A DNA stretch of 64,000 bases from JAGVPT01 sp049578505 (GTDB lineage Bacteria > Bacteroidota > Ignavibacteria > UBA10030 > UBA8401): NCBI GenBank assembly GCA_049578505.1, contig JBAUMC010000134.1:12771-76770 (forward strand), read 5' to 3'. The notes beneath the pieces are model-generated. The model had not been told where the DNA came from. It searched no databases and was given only the letters and a program-made list of their open reading frames with translations. Position numbers and translations under genes: made by a program. Position 1 is the first letter of the stretch. The number at the start of each line of letters is the position of its first letter. Positions 26,967 through 37,000 of the stretch are shown in pieces.

Positions 26967-27950
26967 ATGAAGAATATCCTCATCACCGGCGGCACAGGAT
27001 TCATCGGTTCTAATCTTGCCGCCGCGTTGTTGACACAGGGATATACCGTCAGAATTCTACGCCGGACATCGTCGGACCTTCGAAACATCGAAGCGCTTCC
27101 GATCGAACATCGAATCGGCGACGTTCGCGACGTTGCATCGCTCCGCTCTGCAATGCGCGGCTGCGATACTGTTTTTCACACCGCAGCGATGGTCTCGTTC
27201 TGGAAACCGACTCGCCCGCTCCAGTACGAAATCAACATCGGGGGGACGAAAAATGTCGTCGAGGCATGTCTGAAAGAAAACGTCAGGCGACTTGTCCATA
27301 CGAGCTCCATCGCGGCAATCGGGCATCCGGCAAACGGAATGCTCGCCGACGAATCGACTCCATTCAACTGGGAACGAGTCGACAACGGCTATAAGAACTC
27401 GAAACACATGGCCGAAATTGAAATTACCAAAGGCGTCGAGCGGGGACTCGACGCGGTGATGGTGAACCCGGGAGTCGTCATAGGACCGGGCGATGTTCAT
27501 TTTAACGGAGGAAAAATCATCCGCTCGGTCAAGAAGCATCAAGCACTCTTCTACATTAAAGGAGGAATGAATATCGTCTTCGTGGCCGATGTTGTGGCCG
27601 GGCATATCAGCGCGTCGCTAAAGGGAAGGAGAGGCGAGCGATATATTTTGGGGGGAGAGAACTTGACGCACAAGCAAGCTTTTCAAATAACCGCACAAGT
27701 CGCCGGCGGAATCGTCCCCCGCGTCCGAATGCCGATTTCACTTTTGAAACTTGCAGGAAAGTTCTTCGATCTTACCGGAAGAATTATAAACAAGGAGCCT
27801 TTCGTAACGTCCGAGCTTTTTTCCGGCGCCGGACTTTACAATTGGTATAGTTCCGAAAAAGCTCGACGCGAGCTCGGATATACTATCACGTCATTCCGTG
27901 AGGCCATCACAAGAACGTACGATTGGTACTCTGCACACCAATTGCTTTAA
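26967..27950 (+). CDS. NAD-dependent epimerase/dehydratase (extended SDR, dihydroflavonol-reductase-like)
   Basis: Encodes 327 residues from ATG 26967. A frame from 26925 overlaps hemB and is not preferred because the Rossmann motif TGGTGFIG (residues 7-14) sits at the normal distance from this start. The catalytic Tyr142 and Lys146 lie in GYKNSKHMAE, with the Ser of HTSSIAAIG near 113. The N-terminal half matches dihydroflavonol-4-reductase/3-beta-HSD-like and HpnA-like sugar epimerases. The substrate is unknown: nucleoside-diphosphate sugar, sterol-like or other. Its position between hemB and hemL suggests co-transcription rather than a haem function. Confidence 0.85.
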   Translation: MKNILITGGTGFIGSNLAAALLTQGYTVRILRRTSSDLRNIEALPIEHRIGDVRDVASLRSAMRGCDTVFHTAAMVSFWKPTRPLQYEINIGGTKNVVEACLKENVRRLVHTSSIAAIGHPANGMLADESTPFNWERVDNGYKNSKHMAEIEITKGVERGLDAVMVNPGVVIGPGDVHFNGGKIIRSVKKHQALFYIKGGMNIVFVADVVAGHISASLKGRRGERYILGGENLTHKQAFQITAQVAGGIVPRVRMPISLLKLAGKFFDLTGRIINKEPFVTSELFSGAGLYNWYSSEKARRELGYTITSFREAITRTYDWYSAHQLL

Positions 27951-27992
27951 GAAAGAACGCAGTAATCTCCACTGAAATACGGGAAGAAAAGA

Positions 27993-29285
27993 ATGAAAAC
28001 ATCGAAATCAACAAAGTTGTTTAAAGAGGCCGTGCGACTGATTCCAGGGGGAGTGAACTCCCCCGTGCGCGCATTTACATCGGTCGGCAGAACGCCTGTT
28101 TTTATTAAAAAAGCTCTCGGGTCGAAGTTATGGGATGTAGATGGGAACAGATACATCGACTATGTCGGCTCCTGGGGACCGATGATCTTGGGCCATGCAC
28201 ATCCCCGCATCGTAAAGGCCGTCAAAAAAGCAACCGACAACGGAACGAGCTTTGGTGCCGTAACCGAACGCGAAGTTGAAATGGCGGAACTCATCTCTAC
28301 GATTATGCCGTCGGTTGAAATGGTCCGCATGGTCAACTCCGGAACGGAGGCGACGATGAGCGCAATTCGGCTTGCGCGCGCGTTCACAGGCAAAGACAAA
28401 ATCATCAAATTCGAAGGATGTTATCACGGACATGCCGATTCATTTTTGATCAAGGCTGGATCGGGAGCGATGACCCTTGGCGTTCCCGACAGCCCGGGCG
28501 TTCCCGCAGCAATCGGGAACGCAACGCTGACGGCTAGGTACAACGACCTGGCCTCAGTGCAAGCTATTATCGAAGCAAATCCCGGAGAGATTGCCGGGCT
28601 TATTGTTGAGCCGGTCGTCGGCAACATGGGGTGCGTCCCCCCCGAAAAGGGATTCCTTGAAGGACTCCGGTCGCTCTGCACGAAACACAGCATCGTATTC
28701 ATCATGGACGAAGTTATGACAGGCTTCCGGGTTGCCCTTGGCGGAGCGCAGCAACTTTACGGAATACGGCCCGACCTTACCACATTAGGGAAGATCATCG
28801 GGGGCGGATTGCCAGTAGGCGCGTACGGCGGGAAAAAGGAAATAATGAAATTAGTATCACCATCCGGGCCGATGTATCAGGCGGGAACCCTCTCGGGAAA
28901 CCCCCTCGCAATGGCAGCAGGCATCGAAATGCTGAAAATTCTTGCCGGGAAGAAAACAGTGTATGCGCAGCTCGAACAAAAATCGGCAAAACTTGAGCAA
29001 GGTCTCCAATCAATCATCGACGGACACCACCTCCCGCTGACACAGAACCGGGTCGGATCGATGTTCACTTTATTTTTCACAAAAGAACGGGTGGTCGACT
29101 ACGAAACTGCAAAAACCTCCGATGCAAAAATATTCGCCTCCTATTTTACCTCAATGCTAGACCAGGGAATTTACCTTGCCCCCTCGCAGTTCGAAGCGGC
29201 ATTTATGTCCGCAGCACATTCGGATGAAGACATCGAGCGAACAATCGGCGCCGCAGAAAAGGCGCTGCTGGAGGCTTTCTCGTAG
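27993..29285 (+). CDS. hemL: Glutamate-1-semialdehyde 2,1-aminomutase
   Basis: Encodes 430 residues. This PLP enzyme converts glutamate-1-semialdehyde to 5-aminolevulinate, completing the C5 route with HemA. The PLP lysine is Lys267 in TTLGKIIGGGLPVGAYGG. Other family features are GGVNSPVRAF (19-28), GTEATMSAIRLAR (117-129), CYHGHADSFL (143-152) and IMDEVMTGFR (237-246). Length is standard. It is the last haem gene in the window and is followed, tail to tail with the next gene, by an inverted repeat. Confidence 0.98.
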   Translation: MKTSKSTKLFKEAVRLIPGGVNSPVRAFTSVGRTPVFIKKALGSKLWDVDGNRYIDYVGSWGPMILGHAHPRIVKAVKKATDNGTSFGAVTEREVEMAELISTIMPSVEMVRMVNSGTEATMSAIRLARAFTGKDKIIKFEGCYHGHADSFLIKAGSGAMTLGVPDSPGVPAAIGNATLTARYNDLASVQAIIEANPGEIAGLIVEPVVGNMGCVPPEKGFLEGLRSLCTKHSIVFIMDEVMTGFRVALGGAQQLYGIRPDLTTLGKIIGGGLPVGAYGGKKEIMKLVSPSGPMYQAGTLSGNPLAMAAGIEMLKILAGKKTVYAQLEQKSAKLEQGLQSIIDGHHLPLTQNRVGSMFTLFFTKERVVDYETAKTSDAKIFASYFTSMLDQGIYLAPSQFEAAFMSAAHSDEDIERTIGAAEKALLEAFS

Positions 29286-29310
29286 GAGAACCAAGAGATA
29301 CCAAAAAGTG

Positions 29311-29400
29311 ACTCTGGGCTCTCTGTGACATCTTTGTGTTTCTCTGTAAAACCGCAAGTTTTGTTACGCAGAGCGGCATAGAGGTTCACAGAGTTCCGCA
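29311..29400. repeat. Imperfect inverted repeat between convergent genes
   Basis: ACTCTGGGCTCTCTGTGACA on the left is matched, imperfectly, by the inverse of GGTTCACAGAGTTCCGC on the right, with further CTCTG / CAGAG pairing inside. The gap lies between hemL (plus) and the 29431-30114 gene (minus). Repeats built on CTCTGTG..CACAGAG occur widely in intergenic DNA of related bacteria (recalled, not tested). It could act as a bidirectional transcription stop. Confidence 0.45.
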
Positions 29401-29430
29401 GGGATGCCTTAAACGGCAAAGCCGAGCCGA

Positions 29431-30114
29431 CTATGGGAAGGTAGGCGGAAGGGGAAGCGAACTGGGGTTTGCTGAATTCTGCTTTTTATGCGAGACGATA
29501 TAATAAACGCCCCCGGCAACAACGACTGTTGCAGCAGAACCGATGTACCACCAGAGATTGGACTTGGATTCCTGTAGAGCCTCGGGAATTGAAGCTTCAT
29601 GTGTTGCAGCTTGCCCCACCCTTATTGCTATTCTCCTTGTAAAATTGTCGAGGTCTCCTGCCGAGTTGCAGACGGCGTTGTCAGTTACTTGTGAGAGCTT
29701 CTCGTTTTTTTTAACATCGTATTCGTCTGACTGAAATTGATACGCGCTATTCTTTTTCGTTATCCTGCAAAGCAGTAATCTCTGAAACCCGGCTTTACCG
29801 GCAAGCGGCCGTAGACAGGTGAGGTCTGAGCATTTGTCAAGAGCAGCCTTGTCCTCCTTACTTAAGCCCTTTGCAATATCCGCTTTGAAGGATACGGTCA
29901 ATGCATCAAATTGAGATAATTTCTCCTTGAGACTTACTAGAATTGATTCTGTTTCACCGGCCGATAAACCGCTTGATCCACCCCTTAGCAAAACAATCTT
30001 AATCGTGGACCTCGAGGGAGCGGGTTGTGCAGTGAGCTGCGGCGGAATTATGCACAAGATGGCCGTTGCGAGTATTAACAATAATCTTTGTTGACGTTTA
30101 CTCCAAAAGAGCAT
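29431..30114 (-). CDS. Exported/membrane protein with CsgG/TolB-like domain (tentative)
   Basis: Encodes 227 residues. It has a signal peptide (residues ~8-29, ending QLTAQ) and a second hydrophobic segment near 190-207 (WWYIGSAATVVVAGGVYYIV), followed by a short charged, proline-rich tail. Between them is a fold reminiscent of CsgG/TolB-like domains: DKCSDLTCLRPLAGKAGFQRLLLC followed by a strand pair, KNSAYQFQSDEYDVKKNEK. I infer that family from the C..xC..G spacing; it is not certain. It starts ten bases after the stop of the large VCBS/T9SS protein and is probably the last gene of that transcript. Confidence 0.6.
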   Translation of the reverse strand: MLFWSKRQQRLLLILATAILCIIPPQLTAQPAPSRSTIKIVLLRGGSSGLSAGETESILVSLKEKLSQFDALTVSFKADIAKGLSKEDKAALDKCSDLTCLRPLAGKAGFQRLLLCRITKKNSAYQFQSDEYDVKKNEKLSQVTDNAVCNSAGDLDNFTRRIAIRVGQAATHEASIPEALQESKSNLWWYIGSAATVVVAGGVYYIVSHKKQNSANPSSLPLPPTFP

Positions 30115-30124
30115 AGAACTGTCC

Positions 30125-33100
30125 TTACCGGATCAACAGCATTTTTTTTGTCTCGTGATATGACACCGAGCCGCCTGATATTGTTATCCGATAAAAATAT
30201 GTGCCTGACGCAAGATTCTTCCCGTCAAATGTCACTTCATAAAATCCGGGGGTGACGGTTTCATTGACCAGCGTGCGCACTTCTTGTCCCAAAACATTGT
30301 AGACCTTCAGCAGGACTCGTGCTGATTTCGACGTATTCGGCACGGCGTACCGTATGATTGTTTCAGGGTTGAACGGATTCGGATAGTTGGGATAGAGATT
30401 CGGTTCATTCGGAATGAGAGCGACGCTCCCAAGATTATTCTCAACGAACGCCGGCGTCCCAATGAGTAAGCGATAGGTCCCCAGACCGTCTTTTCCAGTC
30501 GTTCCAAGAATCGTTTTCTGCTCCGTTATATCGTATGCCAATCCTTTTCCGACATCAATCAGCGTAGCTTTAAATCCTTGACTTGAAATTTCATCGGTCT
30601 CTCCAAATGTTAATGTCGTTTTTGCATACCCATCGCCGGTCATGACCGTCAGGTTCCAGGTATCCCCTTCCGGGCTGAGCGGTCTCATATCCTTCATGAG
30701 GGATCCCGCAGCATTTTGAAGGCTCACCAGGATGCTTCGTTCGCCGATGAACGGGGCCTGCACGCGATCGGATTTGTCTAAACCCTCGGTGGCGCCCGGC
30801 CTCATGCCGATTTCTGTGCCGACACAAGACATGCCGATGTCATTCCTTGCGGCGTCGATTCCAAGTGTCCACTCCTTGGATGATTGAGGGGAGATCTCTT
30901 TTGATGCCATCCTTGCTTCTTTTTTTGCTCGTCCGGCTGCTGGCGGCAATAGGCTTCCAGTGAGGTCGAATTTTAAGGTGCAAGTGCTATCGACATCAAC
31001 GGCCAATCCCTGCCAGCTTCTCAGCGTATCGACATCAGAACCAGAGCCTTCCCATCCACCCTGGTTTCCCGTCCCTGAATAATAATAGTGAGCGAGTGGG
31101 TTGCCGCCTTGAAAAATCAAATGGTCAAAAGGAACATCAACCAGAAAAGGATTCCCGACCAGATTCCAACCTTGATGGAGTTGAATCCCCGTGTAGAGCA
31201 TTTTATCCGAGCGGATGAGCTCAGGTTTGCTTAGTGTTGTCGATTTTCCTTGATTCTCCGTGATGATAAAGAAGGAAGATCCCGGTATGACAACCGACGA
31301 GTCCTTGAATGAATCGTAATCATTCCAACCTCCGTTGATCCATCTTGTCATACGCCAGTTCACATACGATATCCCTTTTTCCGCGTCGGGCCCGAAACTC
31401 TGATCTATGAAGCTGCTTGGTCTCTGATCTTCCGGCTCATACGGAACAGATAAAAGCCGGTATGCTTTTACCTCTTGGCCTGCCGGCAGATTCAAGGAGT
31501 GGACGCTTGGAATATTTGAAAAATTATTTACCGCCAAATCCGACACGTAGCGAACTTCGAACGAGAGGAGATTGGAGAGCGCAGAATTTCCGGCGCTGTC
31601 GAGTGCGTGAATTCTGTATTCGGCGCCAATCACAAGTCCGTTCTTTATAAATGAAGTTGCCGGAATAACCGCCGTGTCATTTGAGATGGTGAGAGAATCC
31701 CATGCTTGTGCGTCGATGCGCCGGTAAAGCACATTGAATTCCCTTATACCCGATTCGTTTGGCGGTTCTGATGCGGTCGAAACGATTGCAGGAATCGCCG
31801 ACAATGTTCCGTCAGCCTGAACAAAAATAGTGTCAAGGCTGGCGTTGTTCTGGAGTACTGCAGGCGCGTTGTTATCAAACTTAATGACGACCGAACCGAT
31901 TGAATCTTGATTCTTATTTCCCAAAGAATCTTCCAGGTAGAAATAAACCGTGTCTTTCCCCACTTGGCTTATCGAAACACTTGCGCTCGTGTTACCAGCA
32001 AGTTGGCTCTTCACAACTGCGGCGTTCCGCGGCAGCGTATCGATTGAATACCATATTTTACTTATCGGCAGCATTCCATTTTGATCATTCGTCCATGTGA
32101 CAGTGAACGCCGCCGCATTCGACCAACCGGAGGGATTGACGGACGATAACGCCGGCCTGCCAGGAAGTGTATATACTCTTGCAGAAACAGCGACTTTTAC
32201 CAGAGGGGTAAGGGCATTGCTTTCTATAAATACGGTGTCTGTGAAAAAACCTATGGCGTCTGCTCGAAAAATTAACGAGTCCTTAAATGAAGCACTACTG
32301 CTGCCGTGTGTAGCCGAAAAGCTTATCTCCTTCTTATTTGCGTATACGCTGTCCACAAATAAAGTGTTGGCCGAATTATTTGTCACTATTAAATCTTGCT
32401 CTGAGGAATTGCCAAGAAGGACATCCCCAAAGTTGATAGGCATCGTGTTTACAGTAATCGATGCAGCGCCGACTTCGGACAGGAAAACAGAAATTGCGTT
32501 GTTATTGCTCGTTGCTACTAGATCAGGTCTGCCATCCCCATTAAGGTCACCGATGACGACGCCATACGGAACGCTCGCAGTCGTAAAATCCAGTTCCGAG
32601 GCAAAAGAATTGGCTGAGATGGTCCCGCCAATGGTCCCCGTATTCTGGAATACTGAAACAGTGTTGCTGTTTCCGTTTGCCGTTGCAACATCGGGATGGC
32701 CGTCTCCATTGAAATCGCCGACGGCAATGCTGTTGGGCTCACTGTTTAACTTAAAATCTACTCCAGCAGCAAAAGAACCGCCTGTATTCTGGAAAACGGT
32801 GAGAGTGCTGTCGCTCGTATTCGCTGAGATGATATCGGGTTTGCCGTCTCCGTTGACATCGGCAATCGCAACGGCAATTGGAGTGCCGCTCGTTGCAAGT
32901 CCCACTTCCGCCGCAAAGGAACTGCTTTTAATACCTCCCCCGGACCCAGTATTCCGAAAAACCGATAGCGAATCGCCTCCGTCGTTCGCTACGACGAGAT
33001 CAGGTTTCCCGTCTCCATCCAAATCCCCCACAGCTACTCCATAAGGAGTATTTCCAGTAGGGAAATCGACATTCGCAGCAAACGCTATCGGGCCATTACC

Positions 33101-33916
33101 GGTGGATGTATTCCGAAGTACCGATACCGAGCCGGCAAATCTATTAGTGACGACAACGTCAGGTTTTCCGTCTCCGTCGAGATCGGCGATGGCAACGCCA
33201 TATCCACTTCCGCCGGTCTGGAAACTATCTTTGGCTGCAAACGTTATCTCGTTACTGCCTGCGATACTCGTATTGCGAAGGACAGATACTGTGCCACTCG
33301 TACCGTTTGAAACAACGATATCAAGTTTTCCGTCTCCATCGAGGTCGCCGATCGCAACGCCCCATGGATTTTTACCGGCCGGAAAATCTATCCTCGCAGC
33401 GAATGTATTCGTCGAAATAGTGTCGCCAGCCGTAGTATTCCGAAACACGGAAATTGAATTGCTGGAAAAATTCGCTACCACAAGGTCTGGTCTACCGTCC
33501 CCGTCCAGGTCTCCGATTGCGACGCCATAAGGAAGAATGCCCGTCGTGAATTCTATCTTGGGAAAAAAACTAGATAACGAAAGTGCGACTCCCCCGGGAA
33601 ATGTTGGAATGAATGGGGTATTGGAATATACGCTAAGGCCGCCTACAGTGACGCTAATAGGGGCATAAGAGGCACTCACAGGAACTGTAACCGAAAGCTG
33701 CGTCGGTGAGGCTAAATTGACAGAAGCCTCCACTCCTCCGAAATACACAATGTTGTTTAATGCAGAGGCGTCAAAATTTGTTCCGGTGATGTTGACAGTC
33801 GAACCGACGGGCCCCGATGACGGAGCGAATGAGGTAATCGTTGGATTTTGAGAATAGACTTGAGAAACCGCTAAGACAAAAAAGAATATCGATGAGAGTA
33901 GCCGGTTCAAGGTCAT
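30125..33916 (-). CDS. Large T9SS-exported protein with TIG domain and seven VCBS/FG-GAP repeats
   Basis: Encodes 1263 residues. Order: signal peptide (1-22); IPT/TIG domain (~26-108); seven repeats (~125-480) of GVAIGDLDGDGxPDLVVxN type, each with an acidic calcium-binding loop; an ASPM/Hydin-like immunoglobulin strand region (~490-590, NFGDVLLGNSSEQDLIVTNNS); further beta-rich domains; and a C-terminal sorting domain from about 1175 (YPNYPNPFNPETIIRYAVP, then VYNVLGQEVRTL, ending KKMLLIR). The repeats should form a calcium-binding beta-propeller like integrin alpha chains. It should be exported by type IX secretion and held at the cell surface. It lies downstream of the pilus genes; a separate terminator precedes it. 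Confidence 0.85.
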   Translation of the reverse strand: MTLNRLLSSIFFFVLAVSQVYSQNPTITSFAPSSGPVGSTVNITGTNFDASALNNIVYFGGVEASVNLASPTQLSVTVPVSASYAPISVTVGGLSVYSNTPFIPTFPGGVALSLSSFFPKIEFTTGILPYGVAIGDLDGDGRPDLVVANFSSNSISVFRNTTAGDTISTNTFAARIDFPAGKNPWGVAIGDLDGDGKLDIVVSNGTSGTVSVLRNTSIAGSNEITFAAKDSFQTGGSGYGVAIADLDGDGKPDVVVTNRFAGSVSVLRNTSTGNGPIAFAANVDFPTGNTPYGVAVGDLDGDGKPDLVVANDGGDSLSVFRNTGSGGGIKSSSFAAEVGLATSGTPIAVAIADVNGDGKPDIISANTSDSTLTVFQNTGGSFAAGVDFKLNSEPNSIAVGDFNGDGHPDVATANGNSNTVSVFQNTGTIGGTISANSFASELDFTTASVPYGVVIGDLNGDGRPDLVATSNNNAISVFLSEVGAASITVNTMPINFGDVLLGNSSEQDLIVTNNSANTLFVDSVYANKKEISFSATHGSSSASFKDSLIFRADAIGFFTDTVFIESNALTPLVKVAVSARVYTLPGRPALSSVNPSGWSNAAAFTVTWTNDQNGMLPISKIWYSIDTLPRNAAVVKSQLAGNTSASVSISQVGKDTVYFYLEDSLGNKNQDSIGSVVIKFDNNAPAVLQNNASLDTIFVQADGTLSAIPAIVSTASEPPNESGIREFNVLYRRIDAQAWDSLTISNDTAVIPATSFIKNGLVIGAEYRIHALDSAGNSALSNLLSFEVRYVSDLAVNNFSNIPSVHSLNLPAGQEVKAYRLLSVPYEPEDQRPSSFIDQSFGPDAEKGISYVNWRMTRWINGGWNDYDSFKDSSVVIPGSSFFIITENQGKSTTLSKPELIRSDKMLYTGIQLHQGWNLVGNPFLVDVPFDHLIFQGGNPLAHYYYSGTGNQGGWEGSGSDVDTLRSWQGLAVDVDSTCTLKFDLTGSLLPPAAGRAKKEARMASKEISPQSSKEWTLGIDAARNDIGMSCVGTEIGMRPGATEGLDKSDRVQAPFIGERSILVSLQNAAGSLMKDMRPLSPEGDTWNLTVMTGDGYAKTTLTFGETDEISSQGFKATLIDVGKGLAYDITEQKTILGTTGKDGLGTYRLLIGTPAFVENNLGSVALIPNEPNLYPNYPNPFNPETIIRYAVPNTSKSARVLLKVYNVLGQEVRTLVNETVTPGFYEVTFDGKNLASGTYFYRITISGGSVSYHETKKMLLIR

Positions 33917-33969
33917 CCTCTATTGACGAATGTTGAGGTGAAAAAGCTTCAGGGCGAAAAAACGGTTTG

Positions 33970-34008
33970 TAATAAAAACTCCAACCTCATTTAAAGAAGT
34001 TGGAGTTC
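33970..34008 (-). terminator. Rho-independent terminator after the Ig-like lipoprotein gene
   Basis: On the minus strand a nine-pair stem (AACTCCAAC / GTTGGAGTT, with two more pairs inside, loop about seven bases) is followed by TTTTATT. It lies about 65 bases past the stop codon at 34072. This separates the Ig-like lipoprotein gene from the VCBS gene. Confidence 0.75.
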
Positions 34009-34071
34009 ATTGAGATTCTTATCCAAGCGGCCGGCGATTGAGTCTGCACGGTCGCTTTTCCTTCTTGCTAA

Positions 34072-37000
34072 CTATTGTACTATCGCATTAAAGCTATATA
34101 TAGCCGACCCGATGCCTGGCGCAGAAATTGTTAGGTTTACAGTGACTGTAACCCCCGCCGCTACAGTCGATGGCGCCGACTGATTGACTACTTGAAATGT
34201 GAAATCAGTTATCAACGGGCCGGGGAATCTGGCAAACGCAGCGTTTGGAATCGTAGCAGCTGAAGTACTGGTTGAAATATCACCCGACGTTCCGATCCCG
34301 AAACCAGATGGAGGGTTCGCAGGCGGCAGAATGCTCGCAGTAATTGTAGTCCCGTCGGGCAGCGGATTTCCATTTCCATCTTTCACTGTAATTGAAATTG
34401 AAGGAGAAAGGTTAGTGATAGCGCTTATCGGCACGACGGTATCCGGAATACCAGTCACGGTAATTGGTCCGACTCCCCCCACCACTAACAAGCTATCCAA
34501 CACATTCGTTAAGTTGTGGCCTTGTGTCTGAGCATATACCCAAAAATACCCATTTCTCCCTCCTATAAGGGCTGCGTATGGGCCGCTGACAGGTTTGTAA
34601 TCAGACGCCGGGTTAAGTGACGGGAACGGGAGAGGATTCACCAATAGCAGATTCACTGTTGCCGTCCCGCTCAAGTCGGTATAAGCGCCATTGCCGGTTT
34701 GGATAACACCAGCCTGCGAATGGAAGTAGACCGCTGTACCCAGAGCAACTGGATTGCTGAAGGTGTCGCCAACTGCAACGCCGAAGGAAACGGTACTAGG
34801 AGGAGAACTATTCCACGGTCCGAACACATAACGACTTCCCAATAGTGTAAAATGTGCCTGGTCAGCGAATCCAGCATGAACGGTTATCTTAACAGGTTGA
34901 GAGATTAACGTAGTACGACCCGGGACGTTGATATGCGCAACGACTTGAACCACACCAGCTTCGGTTCCGCTTACTACTGACGTATGCAACTGCCCATTAT
35001 CATCCGTACTGTCAGTGCTCGGGATAACCGACGGAGGCGTTCCACCTGCAATGGTAGAGTTCGGGAAAAACTGAATATTATATGTTACTCCCACACGGCG
35101 CTGCCGGTCAATCGGTATTCCTAAAGAATCGGTGACTTGATAGCGGATCGTTGAGTTCTCGAGCGCGCCGACGCCGTCAACAAAAATGTCCGTGGCTGTT
35201 GCACCTAAATACAAAACCTGAGAAGCAAGACGTGAAGATGGAGGGATAATAATATAGACCACCTTCGGGTTCGACGATAATGTAATTGAATCCTTCGTCG
35301 TTGAAGCCGTGACCGCTACTTCTCCAAATTTCGTCCCGCTGACAAGTGTCGTCTTCACATTACCACCAGTGTCGGTAGTTGCAGTCGACGGTGAGAGATA
35401 TTCTCCTCCGCCTAATGTCAAGGGAAGGTTAAACGTCACCGGCACATTTTTCGCAGGCAGGCCGAATGTGTTATACACTTTGAAACTGATGACATCGGTA
35501 TTGATACCGCCAACACCGGCCACATATATTGAATCGGGCGACGGGTTCAGTACCACGATCCGGCTCACAACACTGCTATCGACCGTAATGCCCCCCGTTC
35601 CGGAAAGGTTGCCCGTGATGATCATTTTGCCATTGCCATTTTGACTGGTGACGGCAACTGTCAATGTAAGAGGCAGGCTCGCATTCAATCCAGTCGTCCG
35701 ATTGTCTTTCAATGAAACCTGGAACGCGGTGAAGTTTTTATTTTGGGTGTCTGGAATATTCACTGTCACATCTCCAGTCATCGTCACGTCTGAAGATGCG
35801 GGGCCGGAGGCCGTTACTTGAACAGTGGTCCCTCCCGTGAGCGGGTTGCCATTGAGGTCGGAGACAGTGTAATTGACCGCAGCCGATGAACCGACCGGAA
35901 TGATGAAATTAGGAGTGGAAGAAGCCATCACTGTTCGGCCCGAGAAGAGTATGGGCATAGAATCGGAAAGAATCGGTCCCGCGGTCACTTTTTGCGGTTT
36001 GACTTTCGAAACATGGTTTGCAAGAGGCTTCGGTATCGAAACATTTCTTGAGATGAAGTTGTCGATGCTGACCCTGCCTTTAGCAGTTAAGAGTACCGGT
36101 GCACTCCCTACACTTGCTGTGCTTCCTGCGGATTGACTCGTCGCTACCTGAGCGGTGACAATAGCAAACCCATTCGATGGAACAGTGTTGCCCGTGAACA
36201 GAGTGACGCTTGCGATTCCGTCGTTGTCGGTCTGACCCTGTCCCTCAATGATCCCTCCCGTTGTGCTAAAGTAGACAGGCGTTCCCGGATGAACCGGATT
36301 TCCGTATTTGTCGCCGACCAAAACGCTGATCTTATCTTGAAAATTAATGATCACGCCCCCGGGAACATTAAATAACGAGCTCCCGATTGAAAAGTGAGCG
36401 CTGTCGGGGTAACCGCCGTAGATCGGAACCGAAACAATCGCCGACCGGATAGTATCGTAGACCGCCGGGTTAGACTTGTCCTTTACTCCAGCACTCGCCT
36501 GCACCGAGGCAATTCCTGCCTTTAGTCCGGATGAAAGTTGAACCGTCACTTGGCCCGCAGAATTCGTATGAACGCTGTCAAACCCTAATTGCGCATCGAG
36601 CTGATTGATAAATACAAAATTCACATTCACTTGGTTAGAGGTGTCAACTGGAACGCCGAGAGAATCTCGCACTTCGAACGTCAGAGTGCATGCGTTGGCT
36701 CCTCCGGCCCCCAAGATCGAAAGATTGGGCTCACTTGATCCGATAAATACAATTTGCCCAGCTCGCTGGGAGGCGGGTGATGTTGTTAAGCTGTCCTGCT
36801 TAGAAGTAACTCCTTTTAATGCTATCGCACCAAGACTAATTATAGTATCGCTCGGACTGAATGTGAAATACTTTGTCGTCGGCAGCCAGCCGGACCGGGA
36901 AAAGGTGATCGAATCGGAAATAGCAACGGTGTCTGCCTGCGAAAATTTAATCGAAAATGTCCCGTCGGACTTTGTCGTGTCTTGCAACAAAGGGTACCAG

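Noticed and set aside
32097..33044. Plus-strand frame of 315 codons inside the VCBS protein gene
   Set aside because: It is the antisense of seven repeated segments; the minus strand has clear repeat and motif structure, and this frame has none.
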